64,000 nt of DNA from Nyssa sinensis (lineage: Eukaryota > Streptophyta > Magnoliopsida > Cornales > Nyssaceae). The stretch spans positions 33,641,251 to 33,705,250 of the forward strand of contig CM018032.1 in the NCBI GenBank assembly GCA_008638375.1. Direction: 5' to 3'. Under the pieces are notes generated by a model. That model was not told the origin of the DNA. It saw only the letters and a list, made by a program, of their open reading frames with translations, and did not search any database. Both the position numbers and the translations under genes were made by a program. Positions 1 through 12,056 of this stretch are shown one piece after another. Each line of letters begins with the position of its first letter. Position 1 is the stretch's first letter.

Positions 1-276
1 AAAAAATAAAAATTAAGTTGGGGAATGAGTTGCAGAACTAGTTAATCTACTGGCTCACTCTATCGTAGTTTCCTCATCAAGCATCATGATTAACTCTTGT
101 TATAAGAACAAAATTGAAACCAGCCATGAATTTGGTGGTTCTAAGCACTAGAGGGAAGGTAGTCAGAACCACAAAAGAAGAAGGGTTTACTTTGTTCAAT
201 ATTCAGCAAGCTCTGCAGTGTTCTTAAAACTGCAAGGTGAAATTTAAACTGGGTAAATAGTAATGACCGAGAGTTC
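1..276. other. no gene recognised
   Basis: I see no coding signal, repeat or RNA gene here. The segment lies next to the poly(A) end of a LINE fragment. Confidence 0.5.
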
Positions 277-700
277 TTTTTTGGGGTAAGCAAGCATTTT
301 ATTAGAAGGGGAAAAGCCCAAAAAGAACAAGGAACAAAACAAAGAGCAAAGCTAACAGCTTGCCATAAACGAGGCAAACAAGACCAACAACTGAGAAGAT
401 GCTACAAAGGCAGGGACACTCAGAGATGACACTGCGAAGGCAGAGCAACTATTGAGATTTGAGATTGCTCTAGGGAGATTCCAATGCATGCTAATTTCCC
501 AATAGTGGAAAGAATTGGGAACTTTCCTCCAGGTAGAAACTTTAAGCTGGACAGAAGACACAATCTGCTTGACAATAAGAGAAGGCTGAGATTCTTGTTT
601 CGCCAAAGTCTACGATTCCTTTCCTTCCATAAGTGATAAACAGTGCAAGCAAACAAGATTGTTTGAGTAGTTCATAGACAAAATTAGCTTTGATGTGGAT
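277..700 (-). pseudogene. LINE (non-LTR retrotransposon) 3' end, zf-RVT fragment
   Basis: On the minus strand, residues FACTVYHLWKERNRRLW (about 605-656) match the conserved C-terminal zinc-binding region that follows the reverse transcriptase in plant LINE ORF2 proteins. After a frameshift the homology continues as IVKQIVSSVQLKVSTWRKVP and ends with a Trp-Asn-Leu-Pro like tail. Downstream is a typical LINE 3' end: a CTAATAAAATGCTTGCTTACCCC stretch followed by a short A-run (poly-T at about 275-281 on the plus strand). The element is a 5'-truncated relic, common for LINE insertions. The upstream limit is approximate and no target duplication was identified. Confidence 0.7.
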
Positions 701-999
701 GACACCACCAACATTTGTGAAACATCAATTTGCTCCCAAAAAAAAATAAAAGACACATGGACTAGCAACAAGCCTTTAATTGGGTGTGTATTATTGCTAT
801 GGGTATGTGCAGAGGCACAGAGTTGCTTACCTTTTTCTTGTGGAGGCCAATCTAAACCAGGTGAATATGACAGTTTTAAAGGGAAAATATATAAGCATGC
901 CTTTGATATATCACAGAAGGTGATGAGTACTTCTTGTTCTTCTTCTTGTTGGTAATAATTGTGTGCATGGTAGTATGGAACCATATTGAAATAACCAAT

Positions 1000-1780
1000 C
1001 TGCTAGTCCTGGTTCCCCCACAACTCGGCCTCCCTTTATTACTGTACCTCACAGTAAGTGATACAGCCGCTAGAGCCATATTGGCCCAAAATCAAACACG
1101 GGAAAGAAAGGAGAAGGTTGTTTACTATGTGAGTCGAAAATTGATCTCCTATAAGCAAAACTATAACGCCCTCGAAAAGATGTGCATTGCTCTTGTCTGG
1201 GTTACCTAGAAGCTCCACCATTACATGATGGCCTATAAAATACACTTGATTTTTCGCATGGATCCTATTGCTTTCCGAATTTGACATAGTAGATAACTCA
1301 AAAATCCATCAAGGCAAAGGTCATGGCCGATTACTTAGGAGACTTCCCAGTTGAGGGTGGAGTTGTTAAGGAAGCCAAATTCCCAAATGAAGAAATTATG
1401 CAAGTCTATGAGGATAGGTGGTGTCTTTTCTTTGATGGTGCCGCCAACAAGAAGGGATATGGGATTGGCATGCTTCTAGTAGCCCCAGACGGGTCACACA
1501 CGTCTCTAGCCATGAAGTTGCAATATATTTCTAACAACAATACCACAAAATATGAAGCCTGTATAGTCGGTCTACAAGCACCTTTAGAACTGAAAGTCGA
1601 ATTCTTAGATGTATACGGGGATTCAGCCCTTGTTTTTAGCCAAGTCCAAAAGAGGTGAAAAATCATAAATGAAAAGCTCTTACCCTACCACCAGTACCTA
1701 GAGACAATAATAACAAAATTCAAGGATGTACAGTTCTACTACATACCTAGGGCATGAAATGTAACTTAACATCTGGTATG
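1000..1780 (+). pseudogene. Ty3/gypsy polyprotein fragment: RT-linked RNase H plus second RNase H
   Basis: The first part reads LVPPQLGLPLLLYL then VVYYVSRKL and NYNALEKMCIALVW, the standard RNase H domain attached to Ty3 reverse transcriptase. After stops and a frameshift there is a second RNase H-like block from about 1323: MADYLGDFP, then a WCLFFDGAANKKGYGIGM core with the first acidic residue, NNTTKYEACI and VYGDSALV. The alignment runs on past a stop at 1656 (INEKLLPYHQYLETI, FYYIPRA) to about 1775. No RT, integrase or LTR is visible around it, so this is an isolated decayed piece. The arrangement of two RNase H blocks fits Tat/Athila-type elements. Confidence 0.75.
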
Positions 1781-4242
1781 GCTGAATCCCAAAAAATGTT
1801 CTGCTTGTAGATTTTTTGGTTGTCTACATCTTTTCTAGTGTTTGGTTGTTGAATGAAAAGGGAAGTTTGTTAAGTAGAAGCCTATATATTTTCAATTTTT
1901 TTTATCAATTGCTAATCAATTTTTTTTGGAAAATGCTAAAAATTTCCCCTAAAGGAACTACTGCAATATATTAAAAGGCTAATATGGCAACCTGATTTTT
2001 CCCTTTTCTAAATTTTTTTTCCAAAGTGCTGCAAGTTGATTTTTCCAATTTTTAACTTACTTCCTCAAGATTTTTAACCCCCACTTTTTGGCACTTTTTC
2101 CACTTATATATGGGCATTTTACAGACTTAATGGCTCTTTTTAATTCACAAAATTTTGACATGGTCTCCTTTATTTTCTAAACATTTTCTACCTAATATTG
2201 TACAACAATTTATATATACAAGCATATGTACATTCCACCCTCACTCGATGGCCACAAGTTTATGGAAATTGAACATACACCTATTGTTCTCAACATATAC
2301 ATGTGATGCACATTAAACAAAAATATCCTATTTGTCATTTGGGTTTAAACCCTTACATTACAAAAACGGGTCGGGGTTTTTCCTACCATATACAACAAGG
2401 AAAAATGGTGTGTCCATAATCCATATTATATAGTGTATCAAACATGATAGTTTCATTTCAAAATATCCACAAAACAAGGGAAAAAGTTACTGAAGTTATT
2501 CCTGGAAACTTTGTGGGTGAAATAATGTTCATCCATTTCATTGTCAGATATGTTTGTATTCAACATCAAATGTTCATTCTGATACCTATACACATGTCAA
2601 TTTATGCCCTACATGGTTATCACACATGCTTTTTCTATTATCCATGTAACATTCACATTGAAAAGAATCTAATTGTCAAATCAAAAAGGTGCAAACGCAA
2701 AAAGTGGACTAAATGCATTGCAACTTGGAGTTAGGAAGGTTTTTTTGGGCATTATCAAGGAAAGTTTGAATAGAATAAAAAAAAAACATGCAAAATCTCC
2801 CAAATTAATAGAAATGATAACAATGGATGTGTAAGTGAAAATGGGGTTCCTACGAGCCTTCCTCTCAGAATGGAGCCAAAGATGATGTAACAAGGGGGAC
2901 CACAAGATGGGTGGAGAAAAGGACGGGTGAAAAATCAGGAGAGTGAGAAGCAGAGTGGCAGTCGTCAGCAATAGCAAGAGGAAATAGCCAGAGAACCCTT
3001 TTTGGAAGTGACTCTTTGTACCTACCCTTTTGGGAAACGATGCTATTTATAGGCATCTCAGTTGTACGGCATTAGGGTTCCTACATTTTGTGTTTGTTAG
3101 GACATTTGTCCTTTCCTCATTGGCCTAGGTACTTGATGGGAGGATTTCCGATCAGTCAATACCGAGCCCCTCTCACTAGCCTCCAATCCACTAGAATCCT
3201 TGTTTCCAAGGTGGGCTACAACTAGGAATATCAAAGTTCACACCAGAATATACCACAAGTCATACCTAGATCGCACATGGAAGCAAAACCATGACCGCAG
3301 GATGGGATGTGGAGCGTAAATACCGTGTCCCACGATTGTGACGTATCTCGGCAAGGAAGATCACCACAATGCAGGGTTAAACCACGTCGCATCTTAAGGG
3401 AGCGTACCATAACCGCGGGCTCGAGGACATGACTGTCTAAATGCATGCCTTGCAACTGTCATCTAGTCACTGCCTAGGACTAGCACCAACAATTGTGGGG
3501 CTATTTGACTTCCCCGGTGTTACTCTTTAGAGATCGAGGCAATTGGCTTCCTCTGCAATCTCCTTTTGGAGATTCCTTTTAGTGGTGTCTCGCTTCCTCG
3601 ACGTTTAATTTGGAAACCTTGAGAGATTTGACTTTCTAGGCGATATTCATTCCCTGCTCGCATCACCCTTGATTTTTTAATTTTGGACTATTTCTTATTG
3701 CTTCAGCTAAGTTTTAGACAACCTCATCTAAACCTTTCGAAGAATCACATTTTTGCACTTACAGGATGATTTTGAGCCTCGGGAAAAACTAATGGGGAAT
3801 CCCAATGTGCATCAATCCAGTTAAAAACATACACCGATATCTTTATAATTATATATATATATATATACAAATATATATTTTATACCCAAGTATCTGGCAT
3901 GTGACTTGAATGGTGCACACAATGGCACAGGACCTGAATGATGGTATTAAAATGTTAAAGAATTTTTTGGCCGACCTCACTTTTGGTATCATGTCTGGCC
4001 CCTTGTGTGACTTGTTAAATTGTATACATGTGTATTATGCACAAGGGACACATGGCAGCAAAAGGAAGAATTTTGAAGAACCTTGAGCACAAAGAAAGAG
4101 AGTGGAGAACATGGTCCACCCATCTGGTCCATGCAAGAGGAGAGAAAAATAAAGTAGTTCATGAGAGATAAAATGGACAACATGGTCCCCAATGTGCTGT
4201 AGAGAGAGGAAGTGGGTAGTTAGTACACCACTTACAGAAAAT
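1781..4242. other. intergenic, no gene recognised
   Basis: About 2.4 kb without convincing coding potential. The stretch 3060-3600 is richer in GC than its surroundings and may be old retroelement sequence, but I could not assign it. A short TA-rich microsatellite lies near 3850-3870. Confidence 0.4.
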
Positions 4243-4538
4243 GCAGGAGCTGAAGAATAAAGTGGTAGGCATGGGACACTTGGAAACTTCCCAAATTACC
4301 ATGGAGTTGTGGCAGAACATGGGATAATGGGGTGCTCTCAACCGTTTGAGATAATGTGTGTGCACATGCACTAAGCCTTGAACCTGGGCCATGTCTGTGA
4401 AAAGAGAGGACCCCATAGTTGCTGTAATTAACTCTCAAAAAGTTGAGAGCACCCCATTATCCTATGTTCTGCCACACGCCCCCATGATGGCTTTCTAAGC
4501 CACCAAGTGTCCCATGCCTACCACTTTGTTCTTCTGCT
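4243..4538. repeat. inverted repeat with ~97-bp arms and ~100-bp loop
   Basis: The left arm (about 4243-4342) and the right arm (about 4442-4538) are reverse complements over nearly their whole length. Shared blocks include AAAGTGGTAGGCATGGGACA, GTGGCAGAACAT and GGATAATGGGGTGCTCTCAA. Transcribed, the segment would fold into a long hairpin. It may be a foldback MITE or a young hairpin small-RNA locus. No target-site duplication was established. Confidence 0.75.
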
Positions 4539-4980
4539 TTATAAATATATATAGTTATATACACATGCGCAAGCGCACACACAACATAATGTAAGATAAT
4601 CTGTAATCCTATATTTGAATTCTTATAAAAAGGGAAAAAGATACATGGCTTGGAAGGAGAGTAACTGCTAACAATTTTTACTTGGGGCTATTAAGATTTG
4701 AATCTCGAGAGTGGCTCTATATTCATGTTGGGAATACTACAGCACAATTATTATTTATCAAACACTGAAAGTAGTTGCACTTGTTATTGAATAGACAAGG
4801 TAACATATCTGTATGATATAATAAACTCAAAGTGCGTCTGGAAAGAAAACATAAAGAACATATGGTTTAGCCTCAAAAAGAAAAAAAATATAAAAAAAAT
4901 AAGAGAGAGAAGGGACAAACTTATCGGAAAAGAGTTTGGGAGGAGGGGCACCAAATGGGACCAAAAGCCCATATGTTGTA

Positions 4981-5149
4981 GCAAAAATAGAAAGTAGAAA
5001 CATATTACTAATAAAAACAAAATTTAAGAATATTTTTCCTTTTGATGACTAAGTTGAATAGGACTGCAAAAATAGAAAGTAGAAACATATTACTAATAAA
5101 AAAAAATTTAAGAATATTTTTCCTTTTGATGACTAACTTGAATAGGACT
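4981..5149. repeat. 85-bp tandem duplication
   Basis: Two nearly identical copies (4981-5065 and 5066-5149) begin GCAAAAATAGAAAGTAGAAA and end TTGAATAGGACT. They sit just 3' of the last visible ALDH3 exon, in what would be intron 3 or the breakpoint of the truncated gene. Confidence 0.85.
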
Positions 5150-5212
5150 GCAAATGTGTAGGTTTTATTTGCACTAGATATAAATTGTACAATACCACAT
5201 ATTTATACATAC

Positions 5213-5735
5213 AGAAAGGATAGTTCCACGTCGAAATGACCAACACAACTCCTAGAGGTTCTGAAACAATTTCTGCTGATGATGGAAAAGTTGACATCGA
5301 AGTTTTGACCTGAAAAGTGCCAAAAAGGTGCATTAAATCAGCTAAATTATAATTAACAAGGCTGCAAAAAATGCTCCTAATCCCTATGCTTGAGCAGGGG
5401 AATGATTTCAACAATAATTACCTTTTCTGGCATCATCCAATGATTCAATTCCTTAAGTGCTAACTTACAAGAGCCTTTAGTCATAGAAATCTGCATAATG
5501 ATCCATGTGAACTCAAGACTTCAAGATGGATAATAGAACACGTGAAAAATGATAATAATAATAATAACATAAAATAAATCAAACTAGAAAATGCATGTGC
5601 AAACATTCCATTTAAATTGATCATGCCAAAAAAATGAATAAGGCATGCAGCTTTCACATGGTAGTTAGATTTCAGGGCACTTAAAGCATCCTGGATTTCT
5701 AAGTTACCTTCTATGTATGCCAAGCACAGAGAATT

Positions 5736-5773
<38 letters not shown>

Positions 5774-7511
5774 TACTTTTAAGAAACTTTTGGTCATCTA
5801 AGATTTGCCAACCAAATGAAAGCCTTGCCTTTTCTTTGGACAACTTTCCAAATTAAGGTTCACAGTTCCAAATAATAACAAGATACACTTGTTCCGGTCA
5901 TAAATTCATCAAATAGTATATATTATGCTATTTATTGTGACAATTGGTAAAATAAGAAATGAAAATCCATAAACAATCATATAAAATATAGAATTTACAT
6001 GGTTCGGCCTATGAAGTACAAACACTCTATTTTGCCTTACGTATCCGTGTCAGACACGTGTCGGACAAATTCAGACACATGAAAAATGTTTCTAATTTTT
6101 CGAAATTTCGGACACGTCCCGGACATATTACGAACACGTCCCGAACACGCTGGGGACACGTTTTTAGATTTTTTGTAGTTTTTTTAGGGAATTTTTTTTT
6201 TTTTGAATTCTCTCTCTTTTTCTCCTCTTGTTCTCCACTATTTTTTTTATACACACACACACACAAATATATATATATAGTAGTTAACAAATTTGTTTTG
6301 AAATTTGAATCATGAATGTTAATTATTAAATGAAATTCTTAAATTTTTATTGAATGCCTTTTTATTTTGATATATTAATAATATTTACATGATTTGTATA
6401 TTTTTATATCAATTTTGATTTCAATAATATTAAATTTTCATTATATAGTCATATAAAAATATATATTCAACATATCCATATCCTACTATTTTGAAAAATG
6501 CCGTGTCTCGTGTCCCGTGTCCGTATCCGTGCTTCTTAGGATTCGGCCTTAGATTGCAAACAAGAAGAAGAAGAATTCACTAATGGTGAAACAAAAAAGG
6601 TGGCTGTCACACGTTCTACCCCAAAACCCTAAACGATCTCTATTTGTATGTGATCCAATACAAGATAGACACCCATAAAATAACTCAAAAGACTGAAAGG
6701 TCACCAAAAATTTGGGCTGGAGTGCTGGCCCAGACCCCCTAAGGAGTGGTTTGGGGAAAAGTCCTCCTGATCTCAGACTACTCTTATACAATTTTGGTAC
6801 TCCTAATGTTCCCTGACATTTCACAATAACCAAATATTTTAGTTGCTCTCTCTCTTTTCTTGTGCTAATTAGTGAAATGATTCTCATAAACTACAGGACA
6901 GTAGAGCGAAGTTTGCGCATAGAAAAAGGACATTTTGTTAATTATAAAAATAACAAGTTACAACCCTCTCTATCAACTTGAGCTTTTAGATTGTTCAATC
7001 AACAATGTGACAAGTGAAAGTGAAGCCATTCTCACTCAATGAAATTAAGTATACAGCATCTTCAGGCTAATTTCAGACTAAAATTAACCCCAAATTGCAC
7101 AAAACCAAATAAGAATCTCCCAGTCTCATATTAACAGAGCTATCAAATAGTTCTAATCATGATATATAGTCAACTACATCTATATGGGTCTGAGCATAAC
7201 AATGAACAATTCTAATATATATTAACATGTATTATTCACTAGGTGTAATTTTCTTAACATGCTAGGAGATAGAAAAGAATGGAAATTTAGACCTCTGAAA
7301 CGAAAGTTTCCATTTCGGGTTTGGAGAGGTCCTTGAGAAGAGCTGTGACAATGTCCTCCTCTCTTTCTTCCACCATCTTTGCAATACTCTTCAACTGTGT
7401 GACTCTCCATTGGTAGCTTCTGGTCTTGCCTGAATCAAAGCACTCTCTAAGCTCCTTCACCAGCAGAGATGCTCTTTCTATATCAGACGTCTTCTTCTCT
7501 TCCTCCGCCAT
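5213..7511 (-). CDS. aldehyde dehydrogenase family 3 (ALDH3H1-like), first three exons only
   Basis: ALDH3 enzymes oxidise aldehydes, including those from lipid peroxidation, with NAD(P)+. Exon 1 is 7511-7293 (73 codons from an ATG giving MAEEEKKTSDIERASLLVKE; includes SYQWRVTQLKSI and LLKDLSKPE). Exon 2 is 5490-5422 (ISMTKGSCKLALKELNHWMM). Exon 3 is 5309-5213 (TFPSSAEIVSEPLGVVLVIS then TWNYPF). Each junction has GT/AG signals and phases that keep the frame; the exon 3 donor is GTATGT. The combined 128 residues match the N-terminal part of plant ALDH3, which is usually about 480 aa. The NAD-binding core, catalytic Cys and C-terminus are not found on the minus strand down to position 1. Either intron 3 exceeds 5.2 kb and the gene continues outside the window, or this is a truncated copy. 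The reading frame is open upstream of the chosen ATG, so an N-terminal extension cannot be excluded. Confidence 0.85.
5739..5770. repeat. (TA)n microsatellite
   Basis: About 16 TA units within intron 1 of the ALDH3 gene. Confidence 0.95.
6011..6540. mobile_element. MULE-type MITE, copy 1
   Basis: A 530-bp non-autonomous element with terminal inverted repeats. The right end reads CCGTATCCGTGCTTCTTAGG and the left end starts ATGAAGTACAAACACTC. Just inside the left end are GTGTCAGACACGTGTCGGAC and related 'cacgtgtc' motifs. It is flanked by GTTCGGCCT (6002-6010) and ATTCGGCCT (6541-6549), a 9-bp duplication with one mismatch, as expected for Mutator-type insertion. The interior is AT-rich and non-coding. 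It lies inside ALDH3 intron 1. A second copy is at 9641-10022. Confidence 0.75.
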
Positions 7512-7759
7512 CAAAGTTAGGGTCGCAGAGCAACTTTTGGAGAGAGAATGAAAGAGATTTAGATAGACAAAAACAAAGAGAATGCTTAGAATACATGGAA
7601 GAGAAAACCCAACAAGTACAAAAAGCATAAAGAGAGAGAGATGGTGGTTACGGTTGGGAACAGAGCAAGCGCCAATAGCGGTGGTGATAAGGGAATGAAA
7701 GGTGCGTTTGATGTTTTTGTAGTGGAGCAGTACTATTATTTGCAAAACGGTTCCTCAAA

Positions 7760-9640
7760 GCCCTATCCACGCTTGCAGGCCCTGCACCAACCCTGTTTTA
7801 ATACATGCACACATAGTTACATACATTACATACAAACATATGTATATAATACACATACATGTGTGTGTGTATATATTTGTGTGTGCATATATATAAACAC
7901 ATACGTAGCCAGCTGTCTATAAAAAATGCAGGCATGACTGAGTAGGGGTTAAGGTTGATTCTTACTCTAATAGGAAAAATAAAAGAACAAAAAAAACATA
8001 AAGTCACTAATGCAATCAGACACTTATTCATTAGACTAGTTAGGCTTCTGTTGCATGCTGTCTGTGATTACCTTTTTTTAATAAAGAGGAATTATATCTT
8101 ATATGACTAGATAATTATCGACTACCTGAAACCATCAGTAAAGCAAGGCACAACAAGTATCATGTAAGTCTGGAAACTTGAATTAGAGTCACAAGTTCTC
8201 TTTGAGCTATCCAGGGTGAGCTCATGGTGTCTGATCATGTTAGAATTTAACAACTAGATCCTCTTGGTTTAGGGCCACTAATATCAACTAACGATTTCTT
8301 CTTCTTTTTTCGTAAACAGTAACAATTAAACTATTGATTACTCCGCTTTAAAATATGCCAACACTTAATGAAAATGTAATTAAGAGAAGCAAATTTTAAC
8401 CTTGATATAGCAACTCCCAAGTTAAATACTTCTGTTTTGAAAATATGAACAACTTAGATGATATGTCTTTTAAATATCGTGTTTGTAATAATTTCAAATT
8501 TGTAACATTATATATACCAACTAAAACTTTAAAATTGCCTCATCTAACAGAAGATTCATTCAATCAAAACCCAAATCTACCTTAATTAAGTTGGTACTCA
8601 TCTCATTTCTAACTGGTGTTAAAATGAACTAAATCTGACTAGAAATTTTAAATAACAATTAATAATTACATCGTTCTAATTGCTGTTGTGTCTGGACCTA
8701 CTCATATCCAAATTTGATATGACATTTATCAGCTCAATTCACGGACCATCCCAAGCCTATCTCAGGGTTTACCAAAAAAATTTCATAAATAATATATCTT
8801 TTTCTACTTAAAAAAATAAATTTATCTAATTGGTGTTGGGTCAAATAAATCAAAGCCAACTTGAAACAAATATTACATGACTCTTGATAATTTAGAGCTA
8901 ATGTTTAAAGCATGTATGTATTTTGTAAGTGATTGCATGAGTATGTACTAATCAATATTACCTAGAACGTGGATCATTATGGTATGGGAACGTAAATCGT
9001 CACTTGTTATAAAACATGGTACGTTACGGGTAGGCTTCTTTGAATCTTTTTGTTGGAACGAAATACGTTTATTTAGAACAAGATATGCTTTTTGAGTGTA
9101 TTTGTAATAATATTGGTATGTATATATATACACCAAAATTATTTCAACGAATCCAAGCCATTATAAAATAAAATTTCAATGATGTGTGTGTATTTTGTAT
9201 GATTTTTTGGGACTTCTAATATTTTAGATCGGAACGCTAAATCTTGCTTTCTAAATTGCTAATGATCCATGTTTTGGATCGTGCGATCCCAATTCATAAT
9301 TCGCTAGGGGAGGAGCAAATTGTGGTAACCATAGTACTAATTAATCTTGATTTAAATGAATTATGAATATCTTATTTGTTTAAAAGACTAATTTGAAATT
9401 AATTTGAAATTATTATTTTATACATCAACTAAGAGCTTAGAATTAAAAAATTTCCAATGATTTCTCTATTAAGCAAGTTTGATAATGCAATAGTGATTAT
9501 TTAACACTTGAGAAAATTCCAGTTAAAAATGTTCTGGATTTCAAGCAAGAAATGTAACGTATTACTTGGTTAAGTGAAAAGTGATTCTTCAAAGTACCAA
9601 TTAAATTAATTGTTTTTTTTTAAGTTAATAGTATCAAGTT
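7760..9640. other. intergenic, no gene recognised
   Basis: AT-rich sequence upstream of the ALDH3 start. It contains a TG/TA-rich microsatellite near 7820-7900. A stretch at about 8960-9310, with GGATCATTATGG-like and ATGATCCATG-like ends, may be another decayed MITE; I could not confirm it. Confidence 0.4.
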
Positions 9641-10022
9641 ATGAAGCACGGACACTCTATTTTGGCTCACGTGTCCGTGTCAGACACGTGTCAAACACCA
9701 ACACTCTTAGACACTTCCCGACAAGTGTCCGGGCACTTGAATCATGAATGTTGATGATAAAATGAAGAAGTTCTTTAATTTTTATTTAATAGCTTTGTTA
9801 TTTTAATATCTTAATAATATTTTTTAAATTTGTGTGTTTTTATGTTAATTTTAATAGAAATAACATTAGGTTTTTATTATACGATCATATAAAAATATAA
9901 AAAATTATATATATTCAATATGTCCCTAACGTATCCATGTCCTACTTTTTTTAAAAATAACTTATTTGCGTGTCCTTGTCGTATCGTATCCATGTCCCAT
10001 GTCCGTATCCGTGCTTCTTAGG
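9641..10022. mobile_element. MULE-type MITE, copy 2
   Basis: A 382-bp relative of the element at 6011-6540. The left end is ATGAAGCACGGACACTC followed by GTGTCCGTGTCAGACACGTG; the right end is GTCCGTATCCGTGCTTCTTA. The flanks TATCAAGTT (9632-9640) and TATCAAAGA (10023-10031) share their first six bases and could be a decayed 9-bp target duplication. Interior blocks near 9730-9930 (TGAATCATGAATGTT and the Ca. 'ATATTCAATATGTCC' region) are shared with copy 1. Confidence 0.7.
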
Positions 10023-10586
10023 TATCAAAGACCTGAAATTGAATCCCATCTTCATCCATGTTGAGAGGATCCATGGGAAGGAGAGGAGTATTTCCTTTTA
10101 TACCAAGCAATTACACAGAAATAAATATGATTTTAAAACTTAAACTCAATTTACAAATCTACTCTCAAATTTTTAATTTTATAAATTTCGGGTTCAAAAT
10201 CTTGAAGACCACTCAAAAATGTTTTATGCTTATCTTTTGATTTATCAAACATATCTTTCAAATTTTTTTTTTTTTTTGTTGGCTCAAGTACTACATGAAA
10301 CCCGCCCAACTTGTCCATGATAGTGAGTTAAAAGTGAAACATTTATCAATTCGATTAGAAATTTTTTTTTTTTTTTTTTGGGTAAGTAATTCGGACAGAA
10401 TTTAGGAGTTCCAAAATCACACAATCTTTCTCTTCTGATCTGTAGCTGGTAGGCTACCCTCCCATGATAATAATTTATAAAACACACGCGAACATTGAGG
10501 TTGCCATTGATTTCAATAGAAGAAGAACCAAAGAAAAACAGTGGGAAAACACATATATACATATGCACAGAAAAAAAAAATAAGTG

Positions 10587-10726
10587 GGAAGAAGAAATAC
10601 CTGCAATGAAGAGCAAAAAGGTTATTGTTAATGGAGAGGCCGCTCATGGTATCTAGGGAAGAAGAAATACCTGCAATGAACAGCATAAAGGTTCTTGTTA
10701 ATGGAGAGGCCGCTCATGGTATCTAG
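10587..10726 (-). repeat. 70-bp tandem duplication carrying an exon-like start
   Basis: Two copies (10587-10656, 10657-10726) differ at a few bases. On the minus strand each encodes ATG followed by SGLSINNN(L/K)-type residues and reaches a GCAG|GTATTT sequence that resembles a splice donor, so each copy looks like a first coding exon (about 16 codons). No continuing exon could be identified to the left. It may be a gene remnant; I do not recognise the family. Confidence 0.5.
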
Positions 10727-10740
10727 TGAGTTGTGATAGC

Positions 10741-12056
10741 ATCTATGGCTGAAATTATTGAGTTTTTGTTATATTAAAACATGAATAGATGTTTTGGATT
10801 GGCATGCATTCACAGCCTTTAAAATAGAGGATTTCCTTGTATGCGCTGACGGCACAGATCACCTTTTGCGCGGGACGGCCACGATGGCAATTCATGGGGA
10901 AAAAACCACGTCGTTTTGAGTAGGAGTAGTATTTTAATTTGTGCCCATGTCCGCTATTATTCTATAATCTTGCGTCTCTCTTACGTATAATATTAATATA
11001 AAGACATGAATCATGAATCATTATTTTTTAAGTTATTAAATACATTAGTATTTCACAATGAGAGAGGGAGAGAGATAGCTTGTTCCCTTTAATTGGCCAC
11101 AAGTTCACAAAACCTAGCACTAAAATAAAATAAAGACTACACTCCACCAATGTGATGAAAATTGAGGATAGGTCAATCTTAGTCTTTTTAATTTTAAAAT
11201 TTTTCACTTATTTTGTAACTAAAATATTCTTTAATATATTATAACTTTATATGCATAACAGATTAACGTGAATTAAGGCACATATTTTCAAAAAGAAAAT
11301 TAAAATTTAATAACTTACAATATATAAATTCATTTTTTTTTTTTTTATAAAACTTATATCATTGAATTCCTAAAATTGAGATCTATTAAAAAAATTCATA
11401 TTGCGAGTATAAAATTTTGAATTATTTTTCTATTTTAAATAGAGAAATTTCACTATGGAGTCAATTTGTTGCTCCTTGTTTCATTTGCCACTGTTCCTTG
11501 AAGATCTCTCTCCATCACAAATAGTCATGACTCGTAACTTTGGGAGAGTCGAGGGATCAACCACATTTAGATGGAAATTGCCAAGACTTGTATGTTTTTA
11601 TTTTGTGTTTTCATTTTATTTAATCCTATTACCTCCAATTGGAGCACATGGTTAAAGGCTAGATAGAGAAAATTAGACAAAACGAACTAGTTGGAAATTT
11701 GCAACAGTTGCAGACCTTGTGAAACTCTAATTGTATAACAATGAAATTTCTCGGTTATTGGTAGTTCTGAACCCCAAAATAAAAAAAGAAAACTTGGATA
11801 CCCCCAAAGGTCTTTACTCAACTCGAAGAGTTGATCATGAAAGTGCATTATAATTTGATAAATTGGAACGAAAATAAAGCATCCCTTCAATTATACCAAG
11901 GTAGGCCATAGAATTATACCATCACTCACTAAAATTTCCATTACTAGAAGTCAACAAGTAGTTGAATTTGTTAAAATCTAAAGATATTAAAATGCACCAA
12001 ATTGGAGCAACTTTGATTGAATAATGACAATAGATGATAGAATTTATATTAATAGA
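10741..12056. other. intergenic, no gene recognised
   Basis: No coding region is supported. The first 200 bases contain promoter-like sequence (ACGTCGTTTTGAGT near 10907), perhaps belonging to the exon-like remnant at 10587-10726. The rest is AT-rich. Confidence 0.4.

Noticed and set aside
5481..5843. 120-aa minus-strand ORF
   Set aside because: It overlaps ALDH3 intron 1 and a (TA)n tract; only the 23-codon exon 2 at its edge, in a different frame, is supported.
6027..6315. ORFs on both strands in the MITE
   Set aside because: They fall in the palindromic end and poly-T/CA tracts of the MITE; not protein-like.
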